Of a DNA stretch of 64,000 nt, positions 24,533 through 36,200 are shown in pieces. This DNA comes from Osedax fenrisi (Eukaryota; Annelida; Polychaeta; Sabellida; Siboglinidae). The stretch spans positions 5,764,793 through 5,828,792 of the forward strand of contig OZ025241.1 of the NCBI GenBank assembly GCA_964019155.1, given 5' to 3'. Every line of letters begins with the position of its first letter. Positions within the stretch are counted from its first letter, which is position 1. Made by a program: the position numbers and the translations under genes. The notes below the pieces were generated by a model. It saw only the letters and a list, made by a program, of their open reading frames with translations, did no database searches and had not been told where the DNA came from.

Positions 24533-24817
24533 TATAAACCCACATATGTGTATACAAATATACTATATTATATAGTATCTACAATCCAATAATATATCTC
24601 TATGTAATTGTATACATGAATTATAATAAAAATGTATACATATGTGTAATATACACAATTAGTATTACACTCATAAATTATCTTCGTATTTTATTATATG
24701 ATATTGTGATTGACAGTTTAAGGCAAAGGACATGTGTCCTTGCCTGCGGTCTAGTTTTTTAAATATATGTTGATTCATTTTGATTGGCCGCCCTTATCGC
24801 GTATACATGTTTAAAAT

Positions 24818-25519
24818 TTGGACAATTTAAAATTAAAATAATAAACACTAGAGAAAATTCTAATATCTATGAGAATTATCATAATTATTATAAATAGGTA
24901 CCTCTTAATATCAAATAATAGTTAATTTAGATGTATATATTTTATTAATAATAAATATATGGATAAATAATAGATATAATAAATACATAATAAATATATT
25001 TATATATATTATCAAATAATAGTTAATTTGTATGTATATATTTTATTAATTTTATATATTTTATTAATAATAAATATATGGATAAATAATAGAAATAATA
25101 AATACATAATACATATATTTATATATATTATCAAATAATAGTTAATTTGTATGTATATATTCTATAAAAGTAATATTATATACCATAGATTGTATTGGGT
25201 GATACATGTTAAATCAAATAACAAATACAAATAATACAATTCTATAATGGATATGAAGTATACAATCTTAAATACGACGCTTTACCATGGACTCATTTAT
25301 CTTGAAGCTAAAGGAGGTCATGTATCTACTTCGCAGTATACACTGTGAACCTATTCTGAATATTATCAAATTTCAGCTAATATTTATATGCATGTATATT
25401 ATATGAGTATGATGATGCTAATTAATATAATGTATAACAACAGTATTAATATATATATATCATTGTGAGTATAATTAGTATTACGTCATACATAGTATAT
25501 TATGATATCTGAATGACTA
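24818..25519. other. AT-rich spacer with ATTTGTATGTATATATTTTA repeats
   Basis: Three diverged copies of a 'tatcaaataatagttaattt' block at about 24913, 25012 and 25128. No gene seen. Confidence 0.5.
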
Positions 25520-25536
25520 CACTGAGAAAAATAAAT

Positions 25537-25832
25537 GCATCTGATGAGTTAAATATAATATAAAAAGTGCATCAAAGCTATAAAATGCATAAAAATTACT
25601 ACATATGCATCACATTTTAACATAATTAACATTATTTTGTCATTTAAATCTAGAGATGCATTTTTTTATAGTAAATAAATTCAGTGATGCATCTAATAAA
25701 TTATAAATGCATCAGATTTATTATATACATCTATAGATGCATTTTTCACATATAAATGCATCAGATTTAATGTGATTAACATTATATTTACTTTTAAATC
25801 ATTAGATTCACTTTAATAAATATAAATGCATC
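25537..25832. repeat. left subterminal ATGCAT repeats of element G
   Basis: About ten copies of AAATGCATC or its complement GATGCATTT in both orientations, spaced 15-70 bases apart. Confidence 0.75.
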
Positions 25833-25950
25833 AGCATCATTATGTTAGTATCGCCACCTATATATTACTTATTACTTTAATTATTATATATTTATATATA
25901 TATATATATTACTGTGAGGATAAAGTTATTATTGATGCCGATATATCTCC

Positions 25951-26154
25951 TGACATATGATTCCCAATCTTTGTTATATACTTGCAATACAATTTAATGT
26001 ATTTTAAATCTACGTTGTATTGCTCTTTGAAGATTTTCGAAAGTATACTTTCGAAAGTATACTTTCGAAAATCTTCAAAGAGCAATACAACGTAGATTTA
26101 AAATACATTAAATTGTATTGCAAGTATATAACAAAGATTGGGAATCATATGTCA
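25951..26154. repeat. 204-bp perfect palindrome
   Basis: Each 102-bp arm is the exact complement of the other, with no spacer; the centre reads GTATACTTTCGAAAGTATAC. Similarity stops abruptly at both edges. A transcript would fold into a 100-bp hairpin. The right arm overlaps the coding-like sequence of the neighbouring exon, so the left arm is an antisense copy of it. A hairpin artefact of library or assembly cannot be excluded. Confidence 0.9.
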
Positions 26155-26194
26155 ACATTGAAAACAAAAGCTTTCCTGAAGATAAATCAAATAG
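26112..26194 (+). CDS. candidate exon E1 inside element G (unknown protein, 5' side broken)
   Basis: 27 codons reading IVLQVYNKDWESYVNIENKS then FPEDKSN, ending AATAG before the donor GTACTA (26195). The same frame upstream (26055-26108) also looks protein-like but is cut by TAA at 26109 and enters the palindrome, so the 5' part is disrupted. I do not recognise the family. Joined to E2 or to the micro-exons downstream, the frame is preserved (two bases AG, then one base). Confidence 0.35.
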
Positions 26195-26284
26195 GTACTA
26201 CATAAGAATAACTATCAAGACTTAAGGTAATATAAACTTGAATATACAAATATAAAAATTCTCATATATTTATTTTATTTTTAG

Positions 26285-26336
26285 TATTGAAGAAAGTGTA
26301 CAAAGCCCAGCATCACTATTGACTTCACTAATATAA
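26285..26336 (+). CDS. candidate exon E2 inside element G (terminal)
   Basis: Follows TTTATTTTTAG. In the frame continued from E1 it reads S-IEESVQSPASLLTSLI then TAA at 26334. The intron E1-E2 would be 90 bp with GT-AG ends. The match of frame across the junction is the main evidence. Confidence 0.35.
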
Positions 26337-26377
26337 TCTGAAGCTAATAATAGGTTAATTTATTTGTACAGATACAC

Positions 26378-26392
<15 letters not shown>

Positions 26393-26437
<45 letters not shown>

Positions 26438-26625
26438 TGCTGCTTAACACTAGTTATATTAACTATATAAACTAGATAGTATAGCATAATATGCTAACCA
26501 TGAGTATACTATATAATACTACTTAATTCGATTAATATATACTCAATTAAATTTATCATTTATGGCTACAATATTATTTATATAATTTAATATGTGTATA
26601 GGCTAATGTGAATATATTGATATAA

Positions 26626-26681
<56 letters not shown>
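26393..26681. repeat. (TA)n at 26393-26425 and (TG)n at 26627-26681
   Basis: Two simple-sequence tracts inside element G; the TG tract is the longest of its kind in the window. Confidence 0.9.
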
Positions 26682-26683
<2 letters not shown>

Positions 26684-27997
26684 ATGTATGTATGTGTGTA
26701 TTTGTGTGTGAGTATATCTAATATAATTTATATTATATAAATGATCATGTTGTATTTCTATTGTTGTCAGACTTCAAATTATGTTTTAATAGTAAAAATA
26801 CAATGTATAGAGAATAAATAACTACTTAACATTGTAATTTATATATATATATACAATAGGCTAAATATAATAAATATATGTCTATTCTGTTATACATTCA
26901 CATATTATAAATACAAAAAAAAAACAGATTGATTAAATGAATATAATTCTGCCAGACTATTAATAGACCATATGTCTATATATCTATATAAGCCTATATA
27001 TTTATATGATAAACTATGAATTAGGTGCACTGTGCCATTACCTTAAATGGCTCAACTTTAGACAAATAATGTATTATAAATTTAATACAAATATTATTCT
27101 ATTTTATCAATGGGTGGCCTTTTCTATTTTTAAAAATCCAATACTGGTGTTTAATATCTTCTACCAATTATATAATTAATATAGTCATTGCTTACAATTA
27201 TCGTATCTATGATATGAAAACATATAGTCATATGTTGAATGTAGATTATAGTTCACATATAGTCTAGACTAAATATTTAGTCTAGCATATATATACTAAA
27301 GAAGGTACCATGAGTTATACATGATATACTTATTAATTTAATGTATATATTAAATATATTATTATATATTGTATATATTAAATAAATTATATAAAACATT
27401 TAAATTAAACTTATTTTAGTAAGTTTTATATTCCTATATATGACAATACAATTAATAAATAAAATTATATTTTATTTATCTAATATATATTAATATATAT
27501 TTAATATTTTAAATGAAGGTTTTTTCCATATCAATGTAGTATGGCAACTACGTGTATAACTGTGTGTAGGTATTTATAAATATGTTGTGCATGAAGTATA
27601 CATGTGTTGTGTAATTTAGATAAATGTTAATTTAATATATTTTGTGATTTATGTTTTTTATATAATTTGATTTCTGGTTTGTAAATTTCAATTAGTTGAC
27701 GTGCCTTGAACGAATGTAAATGTTATGTAATTTGAATGAGTGTTGATTAAATATATTTTGTTATTTGTTTTTTATATAATTTGATTTCTGTTTTGTAAAT
27801 TGTAAATTTATTTCAATTTTATATTAACTATTATATAATAAATCTATGTACCTATACACCTGTTTCATAGGATAGGTTATTATTGGTTATTACCATGGGA
27901 GTTAATAACCTATAGATTAGTATACGAATATATTCAACCCTTATATATATATTATGTATATTCTAATATATATTAATAATATTCTTAATTATTATAG
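26682..27997. other. interior of element G, unassigned
   Basis: AT-rich. 27520-27790 contains a diverged duplication around 'tgatttctg(g/t)tttgtaaatt'. No further exon with the VQSD motif was found here. Confidence 0.4.
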
Positions 27998-28036
27998 TTC
28001 CTGCGAAGTTCAATCTGATGATATGAACCACACCAG
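27998..28036 (+). CDS. micro-exon 1 (SCEVQSD repeat)
   Basis: 39 bases between acceptor ATTATTATAG and donor GTAAATACC. Read with the first base completing the previous codon, it encodes SCEVQSDDMNHT plus two bases AG. Length divisible by three, same phase at both ends, so it could be skipped or repeated without frameshift. Splicing is inferred from consensus sites only. Confidence 0.4.
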
Positions 28037-28049
28037 GTAAATACCATAC

Positions 28050-28093
<44 letters not shown>

Positions 28094-28109
28094 TTATTTA
28101 TTATTATAG

Positions 28110-28163
28110 GTCCCACCAAGTTCAATCAGATACCTCTGTTATGTCAAGTCGAAGTCAATCCAG
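28110..28163 (+). CDS. micro-exon 2 (SHQVQSD repeat)
   Basis: 54 bases between acceptor TTATTATAG and the donor GTAAATACT, the same donor as micro-exon 1 apart from the last base. Encodes SHQVQSDTSVMSSRSQS plus AG in the same phase. Nucleotide similarity to micro-exons 1 and 3 covers the AAGTTCAATC(T/A)GAT core. Confidence 0.4.
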
Positions 28164-28226
28164 GTAAATACTATTATATATATATTATTACTACTCAAAT
28201 ATGTATTTATATTATTAACTATTTAG

Positions 28227-28299
28227 CTCCTGCGAAGTTCAATCTGATGCTATAAGCCTGAAACTAAGTCTGAAACTATACAACAATGTGGGCCTATGA
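28227..28299 (+). CDS. micro-exon 3 (SCEVQSD repeat, terminal)
   Basis: Follows acceptor AACTATTTAG. Encodes SCEVQSDAISLKLSLKLYNN then VGL and TGA at 28297. Identical to micro-exon 1 over CTGCGAAGTTCAATCTGATG. It would end the peptide if the chain is spliced. Confidence 0.4.
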
Positions 28300-29099
28300 T
28301 ATTTGCAAAGAGTATCAATTTAATAACATGTACAGATTTTAATATATATATATATCGAGAATGAACATATTATTACATGTTCATCTTTCCTTAATGCTTT
28401 TACAAATTTATATTTTCTTTATTATATATTTAATATTTCATATCTTAGCAAATTATTTATCTTCATTATTTAAATTTATTGAATCATATTTTCATAAAAA
28501 AAAGATTAAAGATATTAAAGTATTAAAATTATTAAATATATTGTTATAATTATTATTATTTAAAATTATGATAAATATATGTTTATGATTATTATTTTAA
28601 TAAACTATATTTTAACTTAAATAACTTATTATTTATCTAAGTATTATATACATTTAAAAGTTATAGATTATTTTGTATATTTATTTTAAACAGGTAGTAC
28701 TAATCTTATTTTTAAATCTCATAATAAATTAGAAATATTTTTATTTTTAAATTTATATATTATTTTTTGGAAATAATTAAAGACCAATATCATAATAAAT
28801 GAACCATTGTTGGATAATTATAAATATTGTACATATTAAATAATTGTGAATATAGTATATATTACATGTGCATAAACATGATGTAATCATTTATACTCTA
28901 GTTAATTTAATTAGAATAATTAAAATTAATAATGCGATTAAATTAAATAATGATATATTTATTCCTTGATGTCTTTTATAAATTATAACACAACATAATT
29001 TGTATGATACATTCATACAATATTAAATTAATTATATATGCATTTATTTTAATATAAATTAATGTTATGATACATTTATACAATAGTAAATTAATTTTC
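28300..29099. other. interior of element G, unassigned
   Basis: AT-rich. The frame at 28361-28549 is a hydrophobic low-complexity string without a recognisable domain. Confidence 0.4.
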
Positions 29100-29370
29100 T
29101 GATTAGTTAAAATAAATTAATTCAATGATGCATTTGTAAAAATTAAATTAATTCAATGATGCATTTATATAATATTAAATGAATTCTGTGATGCATTTGT
29201 AAAAAAATAAATGAATTCTGTGATGCATTTGTAAAAAATAAATGAATTCTGTGATGCATTTGTAAAAAAATAAATGAATTCTGTGATGCATTTATTTATA
29301 ATTTATGAATCGAAAAGCGCTGTTTTCTTGATGCATTTAAAAAATATTTTTAACTCATCTGATGCATTTA
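29100..29370. repeat. right subterminal repeats of element G
   Basis: GATGCATTT words, four of them within a 28-bp tandem of 'aattctgtgatgcatttgta' type (29181-29300). Confidence 0.8.
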
Positions 29371-29410
29371 TTTTTCTCAGTGTAGTTATCTATAGATAGC
29401 TACTATAGGT

Positions 29411-31055
29411 AATAATAATAATAATAATAATATCAGATTCAGTTGATGACCGAGATAAAAAACCCAGGTATGGTATAGAAGTTCTATTGAACTTATCGAG
29501 ATACCAACCTGCTCTTGGTAATGAGAGAATTAATACAAAATGAATAAATACAAAATGAATAAATATAAATAAATATTTTACAATTCTATATTGTTCATTC
29601 GTGTTCTGTCTCATAAAAAAGCAATACAATAAAATTAAATATATCTCTCAATACCAAGAAATCATCATGTATATAACAATAAAATAATAATAAAATATAA
29701 TAAAAATATATAATAAAATATTAAAAAATGTAAAAAGATACTAAAATAATAAATAAGTTAAACTATAAAAATCAAAGAAAACTAAAGACCAAAGGCTAGA
29801 GATAAAAATATGTACAATACGAACAATTTAAAAGAGCTAAAAAGAAGAAAAGATGATCATGTAAATAAGATAACAAACAATACAGATAAGGTGTAAGTGA
29901 TTACATATAACTATTTAAAAGCATGTTTTTAATATGTATTGTAAAAGTATTCAAATTCGTCAAAGATGATGTGGTTGTATTTAAAGAATTCCATAAATAT
30001 GCGCCTTTGTAACGAATACTAAATTTATCATGATCAAATCTTATTTTTGGTATTAAGAATGTTCTATTTAACCTAAAAGTATATAAAGAGCAATTATAGG
30101 TAAATAACTTATAAATTGAACTATGCAAATAATGATTGTTATATATTCTAAACATATATTTATAAATGGATATATTTATTATATCTTTAAATTTAAGAAT
30201 GTTATGTCTTAAAAAAATGTAATCAATATTGGTTTTGTTATCAAGTTTATATATTGCTCTCATACATTTATTTTGTAAAATTTGAATACATTTTATATTG
30301 CTATGGTAAGTACTTCCCCATATAATAGAACAATAATTAATATGACTATGAAAAAAAGAAAAATATAGCATAACTAAAGTATTAATATTAAATTTATATT
30401 TATATCTATGTAGTAAACTAAGACCATAGTAAAGTTTATTTTTAATATTATTTATTTGCATTTTCCAATTTCGATTTTCGTCAATTAAAATGCCTAAGAA
30501 TTTAAAATTAGTTGATTGTTTTATGGCTATATTATTTATTTTTATGTTCAATTTATGTTTAACTCTTGTGCGATGGAATAAAATTAATTTTGTTTTATCA
30601 ATATTAAGAACTAGCTTATTACCACAAAGCCAGTCACATATTAAAACTAAAGTAGAATTTATTTCTTTTTCTAGATCATTTAACTTATGAGACTTAAATG
30701 TTAAAGTTGTGTCGTCAGCAAAAAGAGTAAAATTGCATTTATTAGTTATATTAGGTAAATCATTTATGTACATTAAAAATAATACTGGTCCCAAAACTGA
30801 ACCTTGTGGTACACCACATTTAATCGGAAGTATTTTAGAAATGGTATTATTATAGCTTACGTATTGATACCTGTTTGTCAAATAACTTTTTAATAATGAC
30901 AAAGTGATACCTCTGAAACCATATATATATAATTTATTTAATAAAATGTCATGATTAATAGTATCGAAAGCCTTTTTTAAATCAATCGATATTGTGGATA
31001 TGAATAATTTGTAATTTATATTTAAGTAATCGATATAATTTATCAAAGCATCACA
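29411..31055 (-). mobile_element. 5'-truncated AT-rich LINE (Jockey/CR1 group)
   Basis: Starts inside the reverse transcriptase at about 31055, carries the rest of ORF2 (31046-29901), a 3' region of about 480 bp, and ends in an (ATT)n run at 29411-29431 on its own strand. 5' truncation at the reverse transcriptase is typical of LINE integration. No target duplication was identified. Confidence 0.8.
29901..31046 (-). CDS. reverse transcriptase C-terminal part of ORF2, intact frame
   Basis: 381 residues without stop. Motifs: SIDLKKAFDTINHDILL (first catalytic Asp) near residue 25, CGVPQGSVLGPVLFLMYIND near 81-100, FADDTTL (Asp pair) near 110, NIDKTKLILF, then NFKFLGILID. After these comes the thumb and a C-terminal region ending in AYLWNSL, a string common at the end of Jockey/CR1-type ORF2. 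Fingers and the endonuclease are missing. Composition is as AT-rich as the flanks, suggesting long residence or a native family. It may be the same family as the LINE at 44055-49850, which lacks this part; no overlap exists to test that here. Confidence 0.85.
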   Translation of the reverse strand: MINYIDYLNINYKLFISTISIDLKKAFDTINHDILLNKLYIYGFRGITLSLLKSYLTNRYQYVSYNNTISKILPIKCGVPQGSVLGPVLFLMYINDLPNITNKCNFTLFADDTTLTFKSHKLNDLEKEINSTLVLICDWLCGNKLVLNIDKTKLILFHRTRVKHKLNIKINNIAIKQSTNFKFLGILIDENRNWKMQINNIKNKLYYGLSLLHRYKYKFNINTLVMLYFSFFHSHINYCSIIWGSTYHSNIKCIQILQNKCMRAIYKLDNKTNIDYIFLRHNILKFKDIINISIYKYMFRIYNNHYLHSSIYKLFTYNCSLYTFRLNRTFLIPKIRFDHDKFSIRYKGAYLWNSLNTTTSSLTNLNTFTIHIKNMLLNSYM

Positions 31056-31088
31056 TTAACCCTTGGTAACCTAGCTACCAAGGGTTAA
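31056..31088. repeat. short palindrome at the LINE 5' junction
   Basis: Thirteen-base arms TTAACCCTTGGTA and complement around a 7-base loop, exactly at the truncation point of the LINE. Confidence 0.8.
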
Positions 31089-31107
31089 CTATATAAATAT
31101 ATACATA

Positions 31108-31160
<53 letters not shown>

Positions 31161-32259
31161 TAAGTTAGCAGTAAATTCATTTTCTTATATCGATTCACAA
31201 ATAAATATACATTTCATTATTATTATAACACGTTATATTTAACTCTATTACTTATATCATATAAGTTATATGTTATATATATATGTTCCTATACATAAAA
31301 AAGAAACATCCCTAGATCTATATTTTGAATTATTTCAGTAACTATATTTTTACTTATTAAGTAATATAAATGTTGTTGAAATATTAAAATGCATTATTAA
31401 TACGATATAAATGTTTCATGGGATGTTGTTTTAACCAAATATTATTATTAAATATATTTTATATTAAACATTATTTTATTATATTATTTACATTATTTAC
31501 ATTATATAAATTTATTTACTATATTAATATAAGTTAATCGTAATTGTAACGTAGTTTCTGTAGGCACATCTTACCCGCCCGCCCGTGTTTGTACAATACC
31601 AATGATTTCATACAAAAATAGAATATATCAGTGTTTTAAAGTTGTGTCAATAGATTCATTTAGATTAGATTTTCAGCATATATTTGCGTATTATATTTGC
31701 GTATTTCATAATAGGTTGTAAATTAAATGTAACCAGTATTTATTGAATTTTCTTAATTATGATTGCATAATATTATTTTCGTACAAATGTAGGTTACGAT
31801 TTTATGTAATAGATATATAAAATCTTAGTTTTTTATATACGTATGTAATTCATATTATAATTGTAATTATTGTAACGTAGTTTCTTTAGGCTTGTCTTAC
31901 CCGCCAGCCCTACCACCCACCCGCCCTTATAGGCCGCCGCCTAGTATGATTGCACGAGTTGTATATTTTTCGTCGAATTTGATATCCTATATCGTAATCG
32001 TAAAATTTATTTAAGCACGTTTACATAAATTATTAGTTTCTAAATAATGATTACATTGGTGTATATATATGCAGCGTTTTAACGTATTTCCATGTTTGAA
32101 AATATTTCTGGTGTTAACGATAGACATTGTAATTTTATGTTCCGTATTATACTATTTGAATGTCTCGAGACATTGATATTTGAGATTTGAATGTCTCGAG
32201 ACATTAATATTTGAGATTTGAATGTCTCGAGACATCTGTTTTCCTCAAAATGTACATCA

Positions 32260-32296
<37 letters not shown>

Positions 32297-32367
32297 ATAA
32301 TTTTATATTTATATATATACAATTTTATAATTATAAATTTATCAACATTATGAACCAGGAAGTGAAA

Positions 32368-32411
<44 letters not shown>

Positions 32412-32455
32412 TTTATAATTATAAATGTATCAACATTATGAACCAGGAAGTGAAA

Positions 32456-32506
<51 letters not shown>
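31089..32506. other. AT-rich spacer with GC-rich patches and simple repeats
   Basis: (TA)n at 31113-31158. A 40-bp block with TAACGTAGTTTCT and TCTTACCCGCC appears twice, near 31545 and 31871. 32157-32240 is a 33-bp repeat (2.5 copies) built on the palindrome TGTCTCGAGACA. 32335-32505 is a duplicated block with 'gaaccaggaagtgaaaaagg' and TA tracts. No gene seen. Confidence 0.6.
32335..32505. repeat. tandem duplication with (TA)n tracts
   Basis: Two copies of a block containing 'tatcaacattatgaaccagg', each followed by a TA tract; the second tract abuts element H. Confidence 0.85.
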
Positions 32507-32509
<3 letters not shown>

Positions 32510-34438
32510 GGTGGAGTGTACTTTTTAAAATCGATTTTATATATATATAATACTTATCAAATACAAATGAATTCAAGTGTATTATATTGATATAAGTTAT
32601 CTACTTCTAATGTTATATATTATATATCATATGATTAACTAGAATTGCTACAGTACGTTTTTCAAATTTGTCATGTTAAAGAATACATAAAACGGCCATG
32701 TTTGTTATTAATTTAGTCATTTTAGGTTTATGATTTTAATATTATCTAAAATAACATAATCTTACAGCTGTGATATTATGAAATGATAATATGACTTATA
32801 TATTTATTTTGTGAATTATAATGTTTTAGTTTAAAAGTTAGCTTTATTTAAATATAATTAGTTCCTATATTTAAAATCTTTTTAAATTGGCAATTAATTT
32901 ATGAACTCTGACATTAGTATATTATATGAGCCAATCAAAATATTATTTTGAAATATTTAAATATTTATCAAATACTTTACTTGATTTAAATATTTCAAAG
33001 TATATAAATCATATATTCATTTAACATGTGTATGCCTAACATATTTATTTTGTTTATATACATAATTTAATAACATATTAATATATAATATTAAGCTAGT
33101 AAATTATATACTAATAGGTTGAATTTTAAATTATAATAATTATTATCTTACATTCTTAGTATGATACTATATAACATAGAGTGTGTGTTACATACTAAAC
33201 CGGTTAACTATAAATCTATGATATGAACTATAAAAACTGATAAATTAAAGTATAAGCTATTAAATTAAATATATTTAAAAACGATTTAAATAAAATTACC
33301 TTGCAAGTATAATATAATATTTTCACATTAAAATTACCAACTAGGTTTACATTTTATATACTACTAAATTATATCAAATATAATATTAATTTTCTTAAAT
33401 AATATATGATATACACTGCAGTAATCACATGCAATCATTTATAAAATGATAACCACCTACAATGTTATAGTATTAATTATTTAAGTTATTAATTATTAAC
33501 AATAATGTTAAATTTATATCATATCATTTCTATAGTAACACTTATATATATTAATTGTACAGGTAGTGATATATAATTTATTAATACTATATATTTGTTA
33601 TTATAAAATGTAATTTTATATAGTTACACATTTACTAATTATTTACTCTTATTATACTAGGTATATTATATACCCATTATACATATTATTTTATTATTCA
33701 ACTATTTTGTTTTTGTCTTAATAATACCTTTATTATACAGTATGTACTAATACAATGTAGAATAATAATAATGCAATATTAATAGCAATCAATAAATATG
33801 CATATGTATATTATATTCCTTCTTATAGATATGTATATGTTTAAATGCTGTAATAGCGTACTGTATATATTATCATACATAATTGTTATTGTGAAATTTA
33901 CATGTAAAACTTATTTATAAATAATGACTATTAATATAATCATAGTATTAGATGTATCTTAATATTAGGTTAACACAAAATAAAATATATCTGGATCGTC
34001 CATATCCATCGCCTTCTTCTGTCCCCATTTTGATTTTATAGATAAGTTTCTGCGACAGACTTTTAAATATGTCCATTTCATATAATAAATACTTGAAATA
34101 TTATTACCGATAACTATTTAATAAATATTATATTATATTTGTACTTAATATTTATACCTAAATATAAAATTAATTTATATATATACATTTATTTAAATAT
34201 AATTTTAATTTAAGATATTGAAAGAATAACCAAGACTGTGTTACATTTATATTTTGTTAATATTCGCAAAATCTACTTTATATGCACAAATAATACATAA
34301 TAACCTACTTCTCTTGTGAATACTGTCAAATATAGTAATTTACAACATACTAAATATAATACAAATATATGCTGTACACTATACCCAATACACTATTCCA
34401 TTCTATTATAACTAATATTATACTACTAATACTATACA
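32507..34438. repeat. left inverted arm of element H
   Basis: Matches 37103-39079 in reverse. On the minus strand near 34012-34028 it carries CAAAATGGGGACAGAAG, the start of a short frame mirrored in the right arm. Confidence 0.85.
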
Positions 34439-34751
34439 AACAAATATTTAACAATAATACTTAACAATGCTACAGAATGAAATTAAGTTGATCACATATG
34501 ATGATGATGATAATTATCGTAGTATTATATGTATGAGAAACACAATGCACGCTACTACTAATCACAACGTATAAATTTATCAATTGTAATATCATATAAT
34601 AATTATATAATTATATATCATAAATAATATGTAAATAATTTCCAATTACTTAAATATTATATATTCAAAAACCATCTAATTGTGTATACACATCTTATTT
34701 ATAGGTAATTGATTAAACTGAAGATTAACTAGTTATGTTGGCTTTCTGCTA

Positions 34752-34822
34752 ATGTCTATGAATGATTGGAAGCTACTAAGGATATCAAAATATGAAATTC
34801 TGCCATTGAAAAATCATTTTAG
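34752..34822 (+). CDS. candidate exon in the spacer of element H (unknown)
   Basis: From ATG at 34752 it reads MSMNDWKLLRISKYEILPLK then NHFR, ending TTTTAG|GTAAGATA, a strong splice donor. There is no recognised domain and no convincing downstream exon; length and composition are only suggestive. Confidence 0.2.
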
Positions 34823-34971
34823 GTAAGATATATAATTATAATCATAAACCATATAATACACCTAGAGTATAATAGTCTCCTTGTATAATAATGTAAATAT
34901 GTATTGTAAACTGTAATTATATTTAATATAATAAATTGTGTGTGTTCTATTAATTCTATATATGTTTTTTA

Positions 34972-35172
34972 TTAAAAATTTATAATAGGTATTTTGAATT
35001 TTCTTATAGTTTTATTTGGTAATTTTCTTGATTTTATTATATGTTCTATTGATATCCTTCTTATATGTATATAATAATCTGCTAGCATAGATAATAAAAT
35101 ATTCTCATAATGAGCAAAGTATCCATTTATCTGAATACTTTTTTGAATAATTGTAATATGTTCAGTATCCAT
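34972..35172 (-). CDS. small ORF in the spacer of element H (unknown)
   Basis: 66 codons starting MDTEHITIIQKSIQINGYFA. Composition (many K, R, H, E between hydrophobic residues) is more protein-like than the usual AT-rich shadow frames, but no motif is recognised and there is no independent support. Confidence 0.2.
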   Translation of the reverse strand: MDTEHITIIQKSIQINGYFAHYENILLSMLADYYIHIRRISIEHIIKSRKLPNKTIRKFKIPIINF

Positions 35173-35490
35173 ATATTCTATTTATTAAAGAAAATAAATT
35201 TGTTGAAACATTTGTGAATTTAGAATTTAATTTGGAAATATGTTCGTAAATATCTTAGATGGAATATATCTTTACTCGGTTGAGCTAATATTCAATTATG
35301 AGTGTATTTTAATATTATAATCTATTAAATATTTATAATTATAATTATCAATATAAGTATATATTATATCATAAATGTATTAGATATGAACTGCATGATA
35401 GAGTGTATTTATTGTGACATTTTATTTTAATTATGTTATGTTATTGTTTAAAATTATAAATACTCATAGCGATAGACTACCTATGGTAGT

Positions 35491-35551
<61 letters not shown>
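35491..35551. repeat. (TA)n microsatellite
   Basis: About 60 bases of pure TA in the spacer of element H. Confidence 0.9.
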
Positions 35552-35556
<5 letters not shown>

Positions 35557-35889
35557 CAAACTGGCGTTTTAAAAATTAATTTATAAACTATATTATATTC
35601 TAGATTTTTAATTATATACTTAATTTTACAAATGCATGTCATACTATATAATCAGCTTCATGTATTTATAAAATAATAACATTTATAGTATGTTGTTTTA
35701 TTATATACTATAGTAATAACTAATACATTATCAGACATACCGTAAAATTGTATTTAATATTTAATATTTATATTCATAATGTAGTAATTTTTAATTGGAT
35801 TTGATTATATATAAAATATGCTATAACACTTGGTATATATATTAATTAAAATTAGACTGATAATAATATTTCGATATTTATAAAGATCG

Positions 35890-36200
35890 AATCACTAATC
35901 TGGATTAATGAAGAGTAACACAAGAAATTGGCTCACACGCTGAACTACTGGTGATGGTTATTGAAAGAAAACTGAAATGGTATTGTGATGTCTCAAGATC
36001 CATCTCAATGTCAAATACTATACATCAAGTTACTGTGGTTGGCACATGAATAATAGCAAGACCAAAACTCAATGGTAAGATGAATGGACCATACAGAAAT
36101 CAGCGAATCGATGAGAGTGACGACAAAACTAATGGAGTGAAATTTTCAAGAAATCAACTGCGCCTCTATGTCATCTTAAAGCTATATGATAGATTAAAGG
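35890..36200 (+). pseudogene. decayed LINE ORF2 tail
   Basis: One frame reads ELLVMVIERKLKWYCDVSRS and, further on, IARPKLNGKMNGPYR. This resembles the 'RKLRWFGHV.R ... GRP...W' tail common to several LINE families. Stops and indels break it. The stretch is less AT-rich than its surroundings. Confidence 0.4.

Larger units (their letters stand above)
22504..24806. mobile_element. 2.3-kb long-inverted-repeat element F
   Basis: Arms 22510-22814 and 24532-24804 are inverted copies, starting TATACGCGATAAGGGCGGCC. The perfect 11-base direct repeat ATGTTTAAAAT flanks both sides (22493-22503 and 24807-24817), consistent with a target duplication. The 99-residue frame crossing the left arm has a matching broken frame in the right arm and no known domain. 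The interior carries local tandem repeats, a tRNA-like body and the 38-bp palindromic insertion. The superfamily is unclear; long arms and a 9-11 bp duplication would suit a Mutator-like element. Confidence 0.65.
25520..29382. mobile_element. 3.9-kb element G with CACTGAG termini and GATGCATTT subterminal repeats
   Basis: Ends CACTGAGAAAAATAAATGCA and its complement are identical over about 22 bases, continue GATGAGTTAAA after one mismatch, and are flanked by TA. Both ends carry many ATGCAT-containing words (at least ten in 25537-25830; at least eight in 29100-29370, partly as a 28-bp tandem). Inside are a 204-bp perfect palindrome and small spliced-looking exons. No transposase domain was recognised, so it is either non-autonomous or encodes something unfamiliar. 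TA target suggests a Tc1/mariner-related group; inference only. Confidence 0.65.
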
